Counted from the stretch's first letter, positions 43,413 through 52,640 are shown. The stretch: 64,000 nucleotides of DNA from Erysipelotrichaceae bacterium (GCA_017405675.1 JAFRAB010000047.1:59929-123928); one strand, 5' to 3'. The notes: generated by a model not told the origin, from the letters alone. A program made the numbers and translations.

Positions 43413-43440
43413 AAAGGTCTGATTTATTTCAGGCCTTTAT
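43411..43440. terminator. Bidirectional terminator
   Basis: AAAGGTCTG / CAGGCCTTT stem (one G-T pair), between convergent genes; it overlaps the plsC stop. Confidence 0.7.
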
Positions 43441-44069
43441 TCATTACTGGTATACATTTCAAGCATTATGTTACGGAGTTTTTCATTTTCCGCGGTCAGA
43501 TCTGCATCTTCACTGATTTTGTAAGCCTCACCTATGTAAATTCTTACTCCGGTAGAGAAAGTTCCCTTAGCTATCATCGGCACAATGCTGGCACCGGTTT
43601 TCTGTGCCATTCTGACTGCTCCGTACTTGAAAGGCAGCAGCGGATCTTCAGTACGGTTTCTTGTTCCTTCCGGGAAGATGCCAATGACATGCCCTTTTCT
43701 TAACATCTCCTCAGCAGCATCCATGGCCTTATGGTCATGCGCCTGACGGTCAACTGAAATTGTACCAGCCATGCGGAAGAACAGGCTGAACTTGCTTTCA
43801 TGCAGTTCCTTTTTAGCCAGGAAATGCACTACTCTTCTGGTAGCCAGACAGGCCCAGGCCGGATCAGGATTATATCTGTGATTCAGGCAGATGATAACCG
43901 GTCCTTCCTCAGGAATGTTTTCCTTCCCGTATATCTTGGGACGGAAAGAAAGAGCTACCGGATACAGCAGCGCCTTTAACACTTTATATGAAGGCTCATA
44001 TTTTACATAATCCGTACTTACTGAACTCATACTTAGATTATATTCTCTATCTCTGTTTAAAACAAACAT
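43437..44069 (-). CDS. plsC: 1-acyl-sn-glycerol-3-phosphate acyltransferase
   Basis: Second acylation step of phosphatidic acid synthesis at the membrane. 210 residues from the ATG at 44069. Catalytic HX4D is CLNHRYNPD; the substrate-binding motif is IFPEGTRNRTEDPLLPFKYGA; a GTISVDR segment lies between. GAGGG four bases upstream of the ATG is the best site; a methionine at 44030 is a possible alternative that still keeps the whole catalytic domain. Single-gene unit. Confidence 0.9.
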   Translation of the reverse strand: MFVLNRDREYNLSMSSVSTDYVKYEPSYKVLKALLYPVALSFRPKIYGKENIPEEGPVIICLNHRYNPDPAWACLATRRVVHFLAKKELHESKFSLFFRMAGTISVDRQAHDHKAMDAAEEMLRKGHVIGIFPEGTRNRTEDPLLPFKYGAVRMAQKTGASIVPMIAKGTFSTGVRIYIGEAYKISEDADLTAENEKLRNIMLEMYTSNE

Positions 44070-44125
44070 ATTTCCCTCAGGGTGATATATAATATAATAA
44101 ATATTACTCAAAGGAGGTATTCCAG

Positions 44126-44803
44126 ATGCCTAATCATTATCCGGACAAGGCAGTATGTCCTGAATGCGGCTGGGTCCATGATTTCACTGTTTACCCGGTA
44201 GTCAATGCCGAAACAGACCCTGAACTGAAAAAGAAACTGCTGAACGGCGAACTCTTTACAACAACCTGCCCAGAATGTCACAATACTTTCCGGGTCGTCT
44301 TTGACTGCCTTTACCATGATCCCGCTCAAAAAATCATGATTCAGTTCTGCCTTCCTGAAAAGACAGAAACATACCGCAAGATTTTTGATGACCTGTGCCA
44401 TGACAGCACCAAATTCAAAGACTATACTTTCAGAATAGTGACGGGATATTACGATTTTGTCGAGAAAATCCAGATCAGGGATAATGGTCTGGACGACAGA
44501 GTCATGGAATTATGCAAGCGTTTCACAGCCGGAAACCTCTCCAGTAAGGTCGGTTATGATATATATGACATAAAATTCTTCGTACGGGATGACGGTGTCA
44601 GAAACCTCGCTCTTTTCAGCGAAGAAGGACCGCAGAATGTTCTTGAACTGCATGATGAATTATATGACCTGATGAGTGATATGCTTGAACAGCTGGATCT
44701 TGAAGATCTTGATCCGTATATTGTAGACGCTGAATGGTCTAACAAGGCAGCGGAAATAATAAGGAAAGCCGATTCACGGCCTTCTGGAGGATTTGTATCA
44801 TGA
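44126..44803 (+). CDS. CpXC-domain protein
   Basis: 225 residues. The N-terminal 110 or so form a zinc-ribbon-type CpXC domain with two Cys pairs, CPECG near residue 11 and TTCPECHNTF near residue 47. The rest is mixed alpha/beta without a known fold. Bacterial CpXC proteins are unstudied. AAAGGAGGT lies before the ATG, and its stop overlaps the next start (ATGA), so it is the first gene of a three-gene unit with the VOC and DUF3267 genes. Confidence 0.82.
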   Translation: MPNHYPDKAVCPECGWVHDFTVYPVVNAETDPELKKKLLNGELFTTTCPECHNTFRVVFDCLYHDPAQKIMIQFCLPEKTETYRKIFDDLCHDSTKFKDYTFRIVTGYYDFVEKIQIRDNGLDDRVMELCKRFTAGNLSSKVGYDIYDIKFFVRDDGVRNLALFSEEGPQNVLELHDELYDLMSDMLEQLDLEDLDPYIVDAEWSNKAAEIIRKADSRPSGGFVS

Positions 44804-45174
44804 AACCGGAAAGCAGCGTCATTTTTCTGCCGGTCAGAAATATTGAAAAAACCGTGGGATTCTATCGTGACACTCTGAAACTGCCTGTTCATCAGAAACA
44901 GTCAGATAAGCTTTATATCTTTGATACCGGCTACGGCTACTGGGGTTTCTGTGAATACAGTGATGAACGCAAACCGCTGTCAGGTCCTCAGGGTGTCTGT
45001 CTCTCTCTTAATCTTCCTGATAATGAAGCCGTTTTAGAGAAATATGAAGAACTTAAAAATGTCTGCCGCGTTTACAGACGGCCAGCCAGACATCCCGTCT
45101 TTCCGGTATACTCATTCTTTTTACTGGATCCGGATGACTATCTTGTAGAATTTCAGAAAGTCGCAGAATTATAA
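44800..45174 (+). CDS. VOC-family (glyoxalase/bleomycin-resistance-like) protein
   Basis: 124 residues in the paired beta-alpha-beta-beta-beta fold: FLPVRNIEKTVGFYRDTL at the start, WGFCEY in the first unit, and FLLDPDDYLVEFQ at the end, where family members carry the metal Glu. Too general a family to name a substrate. Overlaps the CpXC gene by four bases. Confidence 0.82.
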   Translation: MKPESSVIFLPVRNIEKTVGFYRDTLKLPVHQKQSDKLYIFDTGYGYWGFCEYSDERKPLSGPQGVCLSLNLPDNEAVLEKYEELKNVCRVYRRPARHPVFPVYSFFLLDPDDYLVEFQKVAEL

Positions 45175-45195
45175 TTGATTAAAGAGGTACTATAT

Positions 45196-45786
45196 ATGCA
45201 TGCAATACAGAAATTACCTGAAAACTATGAACCATCTCTGGAACTTAATCTGCAGAAAGACAAAAAAACAGCCCTGAAGGTAAATGGCCTGGCTGTAGGT
45301 CTGACGTTTATATTAATGCTGATCGGAATAGTTATTCATCCCCTTAACTTTAACTTTGCTACTGACGAAGACTTTAAATCATTCATTATAAAGATGATCG
45401 TAATATCAATCAGTTATATAGCTTATATCATTCTTCACGAGTTCACTCATGGCATGGCCATGAAACACTATGGCGGCCAGAAAGTGCAGTACGGCTTTAC
45501 AGGAATGTATGCCTATGCCGGCAGCAAGGAAGACTATTTTGACAGATATGCCTATATCAGAATAGCTCTGGCACCTCTGGTTATCTGGGGCATTGTATTT
45601 CTGGTACTGAATATCGTTATACCCAAGGATTGGTTCTGGGTAATATATTTCCTGCAGATCGGCAATATCTCAGGAGCAGCCGGTGACCTCTTTGTTTCAT
45701 GGAAAGTATCAAAAATGCCTGAAACTCTGTATGTCAGAGATACAGGCATTGACATGACAATATATGACCGCAAGAATGCAGCTTAG
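45196..45786 (+). CDS. DUF3267 zinc-metalloprotease-like membrane protein
   Basis: 196 residues. Membrane helices near 37-56 and 70-88; the second leads into LHEFTHGMAMKHYG, an HExxH zinc motif. Two more helices near 125-160 and the NISGAAGDLF segment, which supplies an Asp, fit DUF3267, a site-2-protease-like group. AAAGAGGT seven bases upstream chooses the ATG at 45196 over a TTG at 45175. The C-terminal KNAA is encoded by the terminator palindrome. Confidence 0.83.
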   Translation: MHAIQKLPENYEPSLELNLQKDKKTALKVNGLAVGLTFILMLIGIVIHPLNFNFATDEDFKSFIIKMIVISISYIAYIILHEFTHGMAMKHYGGQKVQYGFTGMYAYAGSKEDYFDRYAYIRIALAPLVIWGIVFLVLNIVIPKDWFWVIYFLQIGNISGAAGDLFVSWKVSKMPETLYVRDTGIDMTIYDRKNAA

Positions 45787-45805
45787 TTAAGCTGCATTCT
45801 TTTTC
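45772..45805. terminator. Bidirectional terminator overlapping two coding ends
   Basis: AAGAATGCAGCT and AGCTGCATTCTT form a perfect stem around TAGTTA. The stem encodes the last residues of both convergent genes, and each stop codon lies in the loop. T-run on the plus side; A-rich on the other. Confidence 0.88.
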
Positions 45806-46995
45806 TTTTCTTCATTTAACATTACTTCTATCGCCAGACCGGCCATTGAAGTTTCCCTTAATTCCACAGGAATTCTTTTACCCGTATGCTTCATAACGCT
45901 GACTACCATGTCAAAGCTGACACGGTTCTGCTTGAAGGAACCGATATACTTGGCATATTCCATGGCATCCAGACTTCTCAGAACGGCTACGCCGTTTCTT
46001 TCAATACAAGGTATCTGAACATAACCGCCTACCGGATCGCATGTCAGCCCCAGATTATGTTCCATGGCTACTTCCGCCGCATATTCAATCTGGGAATTTG
46101 ACAGTCCCTCTATATGTGAAGCCATCGCTGCTCCCATGGCACAGGCAGTGCCAATCTCAGCCTGACAGCCACCTACCGCACCGGATATGGATGCGTTTTT
46201 CTTAACGACATTGCCAACGATTCCCGCAACAGCCAGGCCCTCAAGTATCATTTCTTCAGGTATTCCTTTTTGCGTATAATACATGACCAGAGCACTGATA
46301 ATACCGCTGGAACCCAATGTCGGTGCAGTAACCACAGTCTTTCCTGAGGAGCTCTCTTCCATTGCCGCATAGGCATAGCTGCTTACCAGCAGTCTGTCAG
46401 CAACTTCCGGACCGGCTTTCTGAGACTGCCGGTATATTTTTTTGGCAACTTTTTCCAGATGAAGGATTCCCGGCAGATACCCTTCTTCTGTCAGGCCTTC
46501 TGATACAACCTTTACCATCTGATCCTTAACGGTTTTCAGATGATCTCTGATATCAGGTTCCCTTTCATATACAAACCTGGCTAATGTCCAGTTATTCTTC
46601 CGGCACACATCGACTATTTCGGTGAGTGAATTCTCCGGATATACATCCGGATCAGCCAGCGGCGGCAGCCCCTTTACTGCTATGGCTCCTCCGCCCACAG
46701 AATAAATCTCCATTTCATTCTTTCTGTCATCACAGTAAAATCTCATGGTGTTGGGAATGTCTGTCATTTCCTGCATGAAAACAACATCCGTTTTTTCCCG
46801 TCCGAAATAATCATATATGACCTTGTCTGTCATGTGACCTTTACCGGTCAGTGACAGTGATCCATATAATTCAACTGTATAATGACTGTGCTCAGGATAC
46901 CGGGCGTAATAATATTCGCAGGCCTTTCTTACTCCCAGAGAGTGAGAAGAGCTTGGACCCGGTCCTATTCTGTATAATTCTCTTAATGATTCCAT
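45787..46995 (-). CDS. sdaA: L-serine dehydratase, iron-sulfur type, single chain
   Basis: Deaminates L-serine to pyruvate and ammonia with an oxygen-labile 4Fe-4S cluster. 402 residues with both halves: the beta domain (GPGPSSSHSLGVRKAC, HMTDK, YSVGGGAI) and the alpha domain (APTLGSSGIISAL, SGAVGGCQAEIGTAC, LTCDPVGGYVQIPC), which contains the cluster cysteines. Bacillus splits these in two genes; here they are joined as in E. coli. The start lies one base before the holA stop region, so the two may share a transcript. Confidence 0.95.
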   Translation of the reverse strand: MESLRELYRIGPGPSSSHSLGVRKACEYYYARYPEHSHYTVELYGSLSLTGKGHMTDKVIYDYFGREKTDVVFMQEMTDIPNTMRFYCDDRKNEMEIYSVGGGAIAVKGLPPLADPDVYPENSLTEIVDVCRKNNWTLARFVYEREPDIRDHLKTVKDQMVKVVSEGLTEEGYLPGILHLEKVAKKIYRQSQKAGPEVADRLLVSSYAYAAMEESSSGKTVVTAPTLGSSGIISALVMYYTQKGIPEEMILEGLAVAGIVGNVVKKNASISGAVGGCQAEIGTACAMGAAMASHIEGLSNSQIEYAAEVAMEHNLGLTCDPVGGYVQIPCIERNGVAVLRSLDAMEYAKYIGSFKQNRVSFDMVVSVMKHTGKRIPVELRETSMAGLAIEVMLNEEKKKNAA

Positions 46996-46996
46996 A

Positions 46997-47944
46997 TTAA
47001 CGTCTGGTTACCTCAATGATGAACATTTCCAGTCCCAGAACGGGATCGGCCTTTCCCTTTTTTATGTTCTGATCCAGCTGTGAAAGTCGGGCCAGAATTC
47101 CCAGTAATTCTCTGCTGGAACGGCCCTGAGCAGCCTTAAGTGTCATTGTGATGCGGTATTCCTTAGCATCATATCTTTCAGCTATGTCTCTGTTGATATA
47201 ATTCATTTCGTTGAGCGCCTTAACCTGACACATGAAGCGGAACTGATATGCCAGTAAGCCTATAAGACCGCCGACATCGTTTTTGTTGGTAACGAGCAGA
47301 TCACGGTAAATCTGTATTGCCTGATTCATGTCACGGGCTACTACCGCATTTGACAGCTGGAAGACATCGTCTTCAATGTCACGGCTGATAAGCGCTTTGA
47401 TTGCTCTGGCATCAAGCGGGTATGGATAAAGCTTCAGTTTTTCCAGCTCGCTTTTCCAGTTGAGTACATCCACAGGCAGTCTGTCCATCAGAATGTCAAA
47501 TGCCTCATTGGACAGTCTGACTTTATTATTCTGCAGATCATATCTGACAATATTGCGGAAGCTGTCCCGTGAAACGGTATCAAAACTTTCCGTTTTCAGA
47601 TACTTTCTCAGCGTTGTATATCCCTTTTTTCTTTTATCAAAAGGCTTGTCTACATAGACGATCAGCGTGGTGGTTTCCAGAGGATCTTCCAGATATTCCA
47701 CCAGTCTGTTTACTGTTTTTTCATCACTGGCCTTAGGTGCAACAATGAAGCCCGGATTCTCCAGAAGTACGACCTTGTTTTCCGCGAAAAAAGGTGTAGT
47801 CAGACATGAGGCAATTACTTCCTCAATATCAAAATCCTGATTGAAAACATCAGGCTGTTCGTCCTGCAGTCCCAGCTCCCTGATAATAGCGTCACGGCGC
47901 AGCTGCAGATTATATACTTCTATTCCCGTAAGCAGATAATTCAT
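46997..47944 (-). CDS. holA: DNA polymerase III delta subunit
   Basis: Clamp-loader subunit that opens the sliding clamp. 315 residues from the ATG at 47944. MNYLLTGIEVYNLQLRRDAII fits the N-terminal pattern; FAENKVVLLENP and the later VGGLIGLLAYQFRFMCQV and lid/collar helices also fit. A longer frame begins at 47983 inside comEC but lacks family similarity. An extended -10 (TGATATAAT) ends seven bases before the ATG and no ribosome binding site is seen. Placement after comEC is the usual Bacillota order. Confidence 0.9.
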   Translation of the reverse strand: MNYLLTGIEVYNLQLRRDAIIRELGLQDEQPDVFNQDFDIEEVIASCLTTPFFAENKVVLLENPGFIVAPKASDEKTVNRLVEYLEDPLETTTLIVYVDKPFDKRKKGYTTLRKYLKTESFDTVSRDSFRNIVRYDLQNNKVRLSNEAFDILMDRLPVDVLNWKSELEKLKLYPYPLDARAIKALISRDIEDDVFQLSNAVVARDMNQAIQIYRDLLVTNKNDVGGLIGLLAYQFRFMCQVKALNEMNYINRDIAERYDAKEYRITMTLKAAQGRSSRELLGILARLSQLDQNIKKGKADPVLGLEMFIIEVTRR

Positions 47945-47951
47945 ATATAAA

Positions 47952-47960
47952 ATTATATCA
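47952..47960 (-). promoter_or_regulatory. Extended -10 promoter abutting holA start
   Basis: Minus-strand TGATATAAT, with the -10 seven bases from the ATG. It lies over the comEC stop codon. Confidence 0.4.
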
Positions 47961-49853
47961 TTTTTTGTTTGGAATAATACCATATCTTCCAGCTGCCGTA
48001 CGGTAAAGGGTCAATGGACCAAACACCATAAACTCAATGGCATGATCTTCTTTTGTACACAGTACTTTTACTCCATAATCTTCGAGTTTCCTTACTACCG
48101 AATCAGCCGGATGATTGAATCTGTTATTGCGGCCGGCGGAAATGACTGCCCATTCCGGGCGGTAAGTGCTGAGAAGAACATCACCGGTAGAAGTTTCAGA
48201 GCCGTGATGTGCCACCTTAAGGACATCAACATCCAGCTGATTAAAGTCATATGCCAGATCCTCTTCAACTTTCATGCTGACATCTCCCAGAAACAGAAAT
48301 CCCAGATTCTGCAGTCTGAAATAAGTTATCTGCGAGTTATCGTTCATGTCTTCATAAATATACTGATACAGCGGATCAATGAAATTGACCCCCTTGACAG
48401 TGATAACATCCTGTTTGTCAAACCAGACATTTCCGACTCTGAACTCCTGGGCGAGAGAATGCAGTCCTCCTGCATGGTCATAGTCTTCATGGGAAATGAT
48501 GACATCAGCACTGCTGAAGCCTCGGCTGCGCAGATACGGAACAAGAATGTCATGACCAACGTCCTTATAGTAACTGCCTCCTGTATCTATAAGCAGACAG
48601 CGGGAAGAAAAAGGAAAGCTGATCACTGCACAGTCACCCTGTCCTATATCCAGAAAAGTTACTCGGTAACCGCTGTTAAGAACACTCTGATTACTGTTAA
48701 GCAACAGCAGTCCTGCAATTACCAGAACATATGTCTTCTCTCTTTTTACTGCATATTCGCTCAGCATAAAGACAATTATCCCAAACAGAACCAGACAGAC
48801 CCTGCCATTAATGAATACGCCCGGCAGACTGTCCATTCTTTCCAGAAGCCGAGAAGAAAAGCTGTTGAGGCTAACAGAAAAAGGCAGCATTGAAGTAGCT
48901 ATGGCACAGACATACAGAACAGAAGCAGCTCTGCTGAAAAAGGAAAATAACCGCATTCTGACAACATCGCAATAGCCATAGAATCTCAGTTGACAGATCA
49001 TCAGAAAAACATATCTGATAAATGCACTGCTGTTATCCTCATTAAACAGATTCAGAAAGCTTAATCCCATGGGAATCAGAAACGCTACGGTATTGATGTA
49101 ATAAGGCCTGGCCAGCATCAGCATGCATGCCTGAAATCCGGTCCTGTCTCTGCGGTTCTCCAGGAAACGTTCGCCTGTCAGCCCCAGAACAACACGCAGC
49201 CAGCTGTAGGGAAACTGAAAAACCGCAGCCAGAAACAGAGAAGTAATCAATGTATATTCAAGAGCCTGGCGGCGGTAATAATATCGTCCGAAAATCTTAC
49301 GCAGACGGTGAACGAGAAAGGTAACATGAAAACCGGCATGGGTAATGAAATAGCGGAAATCACTGTCACTGTCCATACCGGTATTGAAAAGCAGCTGTAA
49401 AGCCCGGCTGTTACCTCTGCTTTGATGATGGTCATACAGTATTCTTCTGATGCTGTTACCCTTTTTCAGTATTCGATAGCTGCTGACATTGCCCCGGTAG
49501 CTGATGCCCTGACCTTTTGCCCACATTGGAAATGTTGAAACTTCAAAGTTGTCGTAACTGTTTATTACAGAATAGTCAGTTTCAAATTCAACGTAGTCAT
49601 CAAGGCCAATCTCAGGATCCTTACTGTATATGAGAACTTTGCTGAAACCGTTTGTGACTATCTGATAGCCGTTTCTGATTTCACTGATCCTCCCTTTCGT
49701 GATCTTTCCCGGGATGCTGATACTTAAGATAAGAAACAAAGCCATCAGCACATAAAGGGATCTTCTGATCTCCTTGTTAACAATGCCAGGCAGGAAAAAC
49801 ACCCACAGCACAGCCATGCACAGTCGACTTAAAAGGCTGTTAAGACAGCCCAT
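47958..49853 (-). CDS. comEC: Competence channel protein ComEC
   Basis: Carries single-stranded DNA across the membrane during transformation. 631 residues, somewhat short. N-terminal helices and an OB-like domain (DYVEFETDY), a central multi-helix Competence domain, then a C-terminal metallo-beta-lactamase-type domain: FLDIGQGDCAVISF, LLIDTGG, SHEDYDHAGGL, FLGDVS and VAHHGS, all with metal-binding residues in place. It follows comEA by 38 bases. An intact comEA-comEC pair suggests DNA uptake is, or recently was, working. Confidence 0.93.
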   Translation of the reverse strand: MGCLNSLLSRLCMAVLWVFFLPGIVNKEIRRSLYVLMALFLILSISIPGKITKGRISEIRNGYQIVTNGFSKVLIYSKDPEIGLDDYVEFETDYSVINSYDNFEVSTFPMWAKGQGISYRGNVSSYRILKKGNSIRRILYDHHQSRGNSRALQLLFNTGMDSDSDFRYFITHAGFHVTFLVHRLRKIFGRYYYRRQALEYTLITSLFLAAVFQFPYSWLRVVLGLTGERFLENRRDRTGFQACMLMLARPYYINTVAFLIPMGLSFLNLFNEDNSSAFIRYVFLMICQLRFYGYCDVVRMRLFSFFSRAASVLYVCAIATSMLPFSVSLNSFSSRLLERMDSLPGVFINGRVCLVLFGIIVFMLSEYAVKREKTYVLVIAGLLLLNSNQSVLNSGYRVTFLDIGQGDCAVISFPFSSRCLLIDTGGSYYKDVGHDILVPYLRSRGFSSADVIISHEDYDHAGGLHSLAQEFRVGNVWFDKQDVITVKGVNFIDPLYQYIYEDMNDNSQITYFRLQNLGFLFLGDVSMKVEEDLAYDFNQLDVDVLKVAHHGSETSTGDVLLSTYRPEWAVISAGRNNRFNHPADSVVRKLEDYGVKVLCTKEDHAIEFMVFGPLTLYRTAAGRYGIIPNKK

Positions 49854-49891
49854 GGAGAACAGTATTACAGCCCGATACAGCCAGTGATTTT

Positions 49892-50371
49892 CTAAAGACA
49901 GATGAATTCTCTTATTTTCCGTAATGTCTTTTCACCTATGCCTTTCACTCTTACCAGATCTTCAAGACTCTGAAAAAAGCCGTTTTCATTGCGGTATGCA
50001 ATGATGTTTTCAGCGGTTACCGGACCGATTCCCGGAACGGTATCAAGCTGTTCCCGCGTACCGGTATTTATGGATACCTTCGTTCCTTCCCGCTGTTTCT
50101 CCGGAATTATTATTACATCATTGTTTTTCAGGATCACGCCTTCATTGAGCTTGGAAACATCTGCGTTTTCACTTAGCTCCGTTATCTCCAGCAGGTCAGC
50201 CACATTACTGTATGCCGGTAAACTGTAGAAACCGGGATTATCAACTTCTCCTTTCAGTTCAACCATTATTTCTCTGCTCCTGAAATCTCCTACTTCCAGA
50301 TTCTCGGCCATCGGTACACTGAGTACTGCCAGAACAAAAAAAAGAAACAAACCCTTCGTAATGTTATTCAT
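49892..50371 (-). CDS. comEA: Competence DNA receptor ComEA
   Basis: Membrane-anchored protein that binds double-stranded DNA outside the cell. 159 residues: one membrane helix (about 5-22), an SLBB domain (MVELKGEVDNPGFYSL...NDVIIIP), and a helix-hairpin-helix pair (INTGTREQLDTVPGIGPVTAENIIAYR and FQSLEDLVRVKGIGEKTLRKI). An in-frame GTG lies one codon earlier. Upstream of comEC on the same strand. Confidence 0.93.
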   Translation of the reverse strand: MNNITKGLFLFFVLAVLSVPMAENLEVGDFRSREIMVELKGEVDNPGFYSLPAYSNVADLLEITELSENADVSKLNEGVILKNNDVIIIPEKQREGTKVSINTGTREQLDTVPGIGPVTAENIIAYRNENGFFQSLEDLVRVKGIGEKTLRKIREFICL

Positions 50372-50408
50372 CACTACTTATTTGTTTCCTTTTCGTTTTT
50401 ATCCTTGT

Positions 50409-50897
50409 TTACTTAACGTTCTGCAGAGGCTTGATGTCAAGGATCTTTACCTTGTATGAAGGGCTCACATTTACTGTTACTGTATCGTTGACCTTATGGT
50501 CGAGCAGGGCAACAGCTAAAGGTGTTTCATTTGACAGCTTGCCATTTAACGGATCAGCTTCAGCAGTACCGATAATGTCGTATGCTTCAACTTCATGAGT
50601 ATCAAGGAACTCAACGGTAACGTTAGTACCGATACCTACCTGCTTCAGAGCATTTGCGCTCTTCTTGATGATCTTGACGTTGTGAAGCATTTCTTCCAGT
50701 TCACGGATTCTGGCTTCTACTCTGGCCTGATGATCTCTGGCGGCATCATAATCAGCGTTTTCTGATAAGTCACCCTGAGCTCTGGCTGCTTTCAGTTCTT
50801 CTGCTACCTGGTCTCTGACAACATGTAGCAGGTTATCGTATTCTTCCAGTAATCTGGCATGTCCTTCTTCGGTAACCAGGATTTCTTTCTTGTCCAT
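50409..50897 (-). CDS. greA: Transcription elongation factor GreA
   Basis: Rescues backtracked RNA polymerase by promoting transcript cleavage. 162 residues: N-terminal coiled-coil finger with LKAARAQGDLSENADYDAARD, whose Asp and Glu tip residues are the active ones, then the FKBP-like domain with ADPLNGKLSNETPLAVALL. GAGGAG nine bases upstream fixes the ATG at 50897; an in-frame GTG at 50906 overlaps that site. Lies 21 bases after the udk reading end, the usual udk-greA order. Confidence 0.95.
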   Translation of the reverse strand: MDKKEILVTEEGHARLLEEYDNLLHVVRDQVAEELKAARAQGDLSENADYDAARDHQARVEARIRELEEMLHNVKIIKKSANALKQVGIGTNVTVEFLDTHEVEAYDIIGTAEADPLNGKLSNETPLAVALLDHKVNDTVTVNVSPSYKVKILDIKPLQNVK

Positions 50898-50918
50898 ATA
50901 TTTCACTCCTCGTCTTTC

Positions 50919-51553
50919 TTACAGTAATTCCTTGTGTTCAATGATACTGGTTATCTTTGTGATAAGCAAGTCCATTGCCACACTGTTGTGTGAACCTTCC
51001 GGTATGATGATGTCAGCTTTCTCTTGGAAGGTTCGACAAAGGCTTCGTGCATGACACGTACGGTCTGCATGTACTGATCACATACAGATTCAATTGTACG
51101 GCCTCTGTCTCTGACATCTCTCTTTAATCTGCGAATAAATCTGATATCGGCATCAGTATCGATAAACAGTCTCATATCCAGTCTGCTGTAGATTTCCGGT
51201 TCCTCTAGAACAAACAGTCCTTCAAGCACCAGAACATCGCTTGGATCAACATGTTCAGTTATCTGACTTCTGGTATGATTGACGAAATCATAAGTCGGTT
51301 TTTCAATTGAATGACCGTCTACCAGTTCATCGATATGCTTCACCAGAAGATCGGTGTCAAATGCATTCGGATGGTCGTAATTTGTCTTAAGACGATCCGC
51401 AAATATCATGTGACTCTGATCTTTATAATAGTCATCCATACGGATAATCGTTACGGTCTTGCTGTCAGAAAATGAATTCCGCAGCAGTCTGGCAACTGAA
51501 GTCTTACCGCTGGCACTGCCTCCGGCGACGCCGATAATAACAGGTTTCTTCAT
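50919..51553 (-). pseudogene. udk: Uridine kinase, frameshifted near its 3' end
   Basis: Phosphorylates uridine and cytidine with ATP or GTP in pyrimidine salvage. Walker A GGSASGKTS, MDDYYKDQ, YDFVNHTR and LEGLFVLE are intact. After EPSKRK the frame shifts: the open frame runs on as LTSSYRKVHTT to a stop at 50951, while the next frame encodes ADIIIPEGSHNSVAMDLL, the expected C-terminus, to a TAA at 50919-50921. The total of 635 bases is one short of 212 codons, so one base is missing around 51015-51023. Either a true truncation, which replaces the last 36 residues, or a sequence error. Confidence 0.85.
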
Positions 51554-51569
51554 AGAACTAATTCCCCTT

Positions 51570-52640
51570 TTAATAATTCAGATATGTATCAATGTTTCTC
51601 TGATGTTCTTCCAGAGTTCTGGCAAAATACATCTTGCCCGTATTCGGGTCACTAATGAAGTACATGTAATCTGTGCTGGTTGGATTCAGTACAGCATTAA
51701 GTGATATTTCATTACCGTTACAGATCGGACCTACAGGTAAGCCCAGATGCTGGTATGTATTGTAGTTGGAATCAATATCAATGTTGTTTTCGCAGTCCTG
51801 CCATGTATGATAGTCATCATACAGAGCATAGCAGACGGTAACACTGCTTCCCAGCAGCATGCCTTCATCAAGTCTGTTATAGAATACACCGGCAACCAGT
51901 CCCATGTCCTCAGGAGTCTTTCCCTCAAAAATGGTCATGCTTGAAAGCGTATAGATCTCATATGGGGTAAGTTTGCTGTTTTTGAATTGAGCAGCATATT
52001 TCTCATAGACTTCAAGCTGTCTGTCCAGCAGTTTTTCCGTAACCTGTTCAACAGTTGTATTCTTATAGAACTGATAGGTATCAGGATACAGGAAGCCTTC
52101 CAGATAACAGTGTTCAGACTTATAGATATCTTCAGTCAGGAAAGGATATTCCTGAATAAGCTGGTCAACATATTCAACATCGTTCCACTTACTCATGATC
52201 CGTCCAGCTGTCAGATCGGTCTGTTCGGCAATGGCAGCCGCCATTTCCTTAGCCCAGTAACCATCGATGAGAGTAACTTCCACTGTTTCTCTGTAAGCAT
52301 TTGCCTCATCAGTTATGATACCGATAATCTCCTTGGTGGACATATTGGCATCAAGATTGAAGTTGCCGACATATACATTTGTCTGCTTCGTAAGTCTCAT
52401 GTAGATCTTGGTCATGAACTTGTCAGTGATGAGCTTTTCCCTATACAGCTTGTCAACGACATCATAAGCTGTCATGTTCTCCTCAACCTCAAATGAAACA
52501 GGATGGCTGATCGGTGTGATAGGTTTCAGCGCCCGGTCATATTTATAGTAACCATAGCCCAGTCCTGCCAGAGCGAGAAGTATCAGCAGATTGAAGACAA
52601 CCTTAATGACACTCCAGACTTTAATTTTCCTGCGTGCCAT
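51570..52640 (-). CDS. mltG: Endolytic transglycosylase MltG
   Basis: Cuts nascent peptidoglycan strands at the outer membrane face of the cell membrane. 356 residues from the ATG at 52640: a short cytoplasmic tail, membrane helix (about 11-32), LysM-like segment, then the YceG domain with the catalytic Glu in MTIFEGKTPEDMGLVAGVFYNRL and GPICNGNEISLNAVLNP. GAGGG eight bases upstream supports the start, giving a 20-base overlap with the DUF1292 gene. Followed by udk after 16 bases. Confidence 0.93.
   Translation of the reverse strand: MARRKIKVWSVIKVVFNLLILLALAGLGYGYYKYDRALKPITPISHPVSFEVEENMTAYDVVDKLYREKLITDKFMTKIYMRLTKQTNVYVGNFNLDANMSTKEIIGIITDEANAYRETVEVTLIDGYWAKEMAAAIAEQTDLTAGRIMSKWNDVEYVDQLIQEYPFLTEDIYKSEHCYLEGFLYPDTYQFYKNTTVEQVTEKLLDRQLEVYEKYAAQFKNSKLTPYEIYTLSSMTIFEGKTPEDMGLVAGVFYNRLDEGMLLGSSVTVCYALYDDYHTWQDCENNIDIDSNYNTYQHLGLPVGPICNGNEISLNAVLNPTSTDYMYFISDPNTGKMYFARTLEEHQRNIDTYLNY

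Noticed and set aside
48042..48893. Long plus-strand reading frame of 283 codons
   Set aside because: It lies wholly antisense to comEC, whose motifs are intact; no ribosome binding site or family similarity, and composition fits a shadow.
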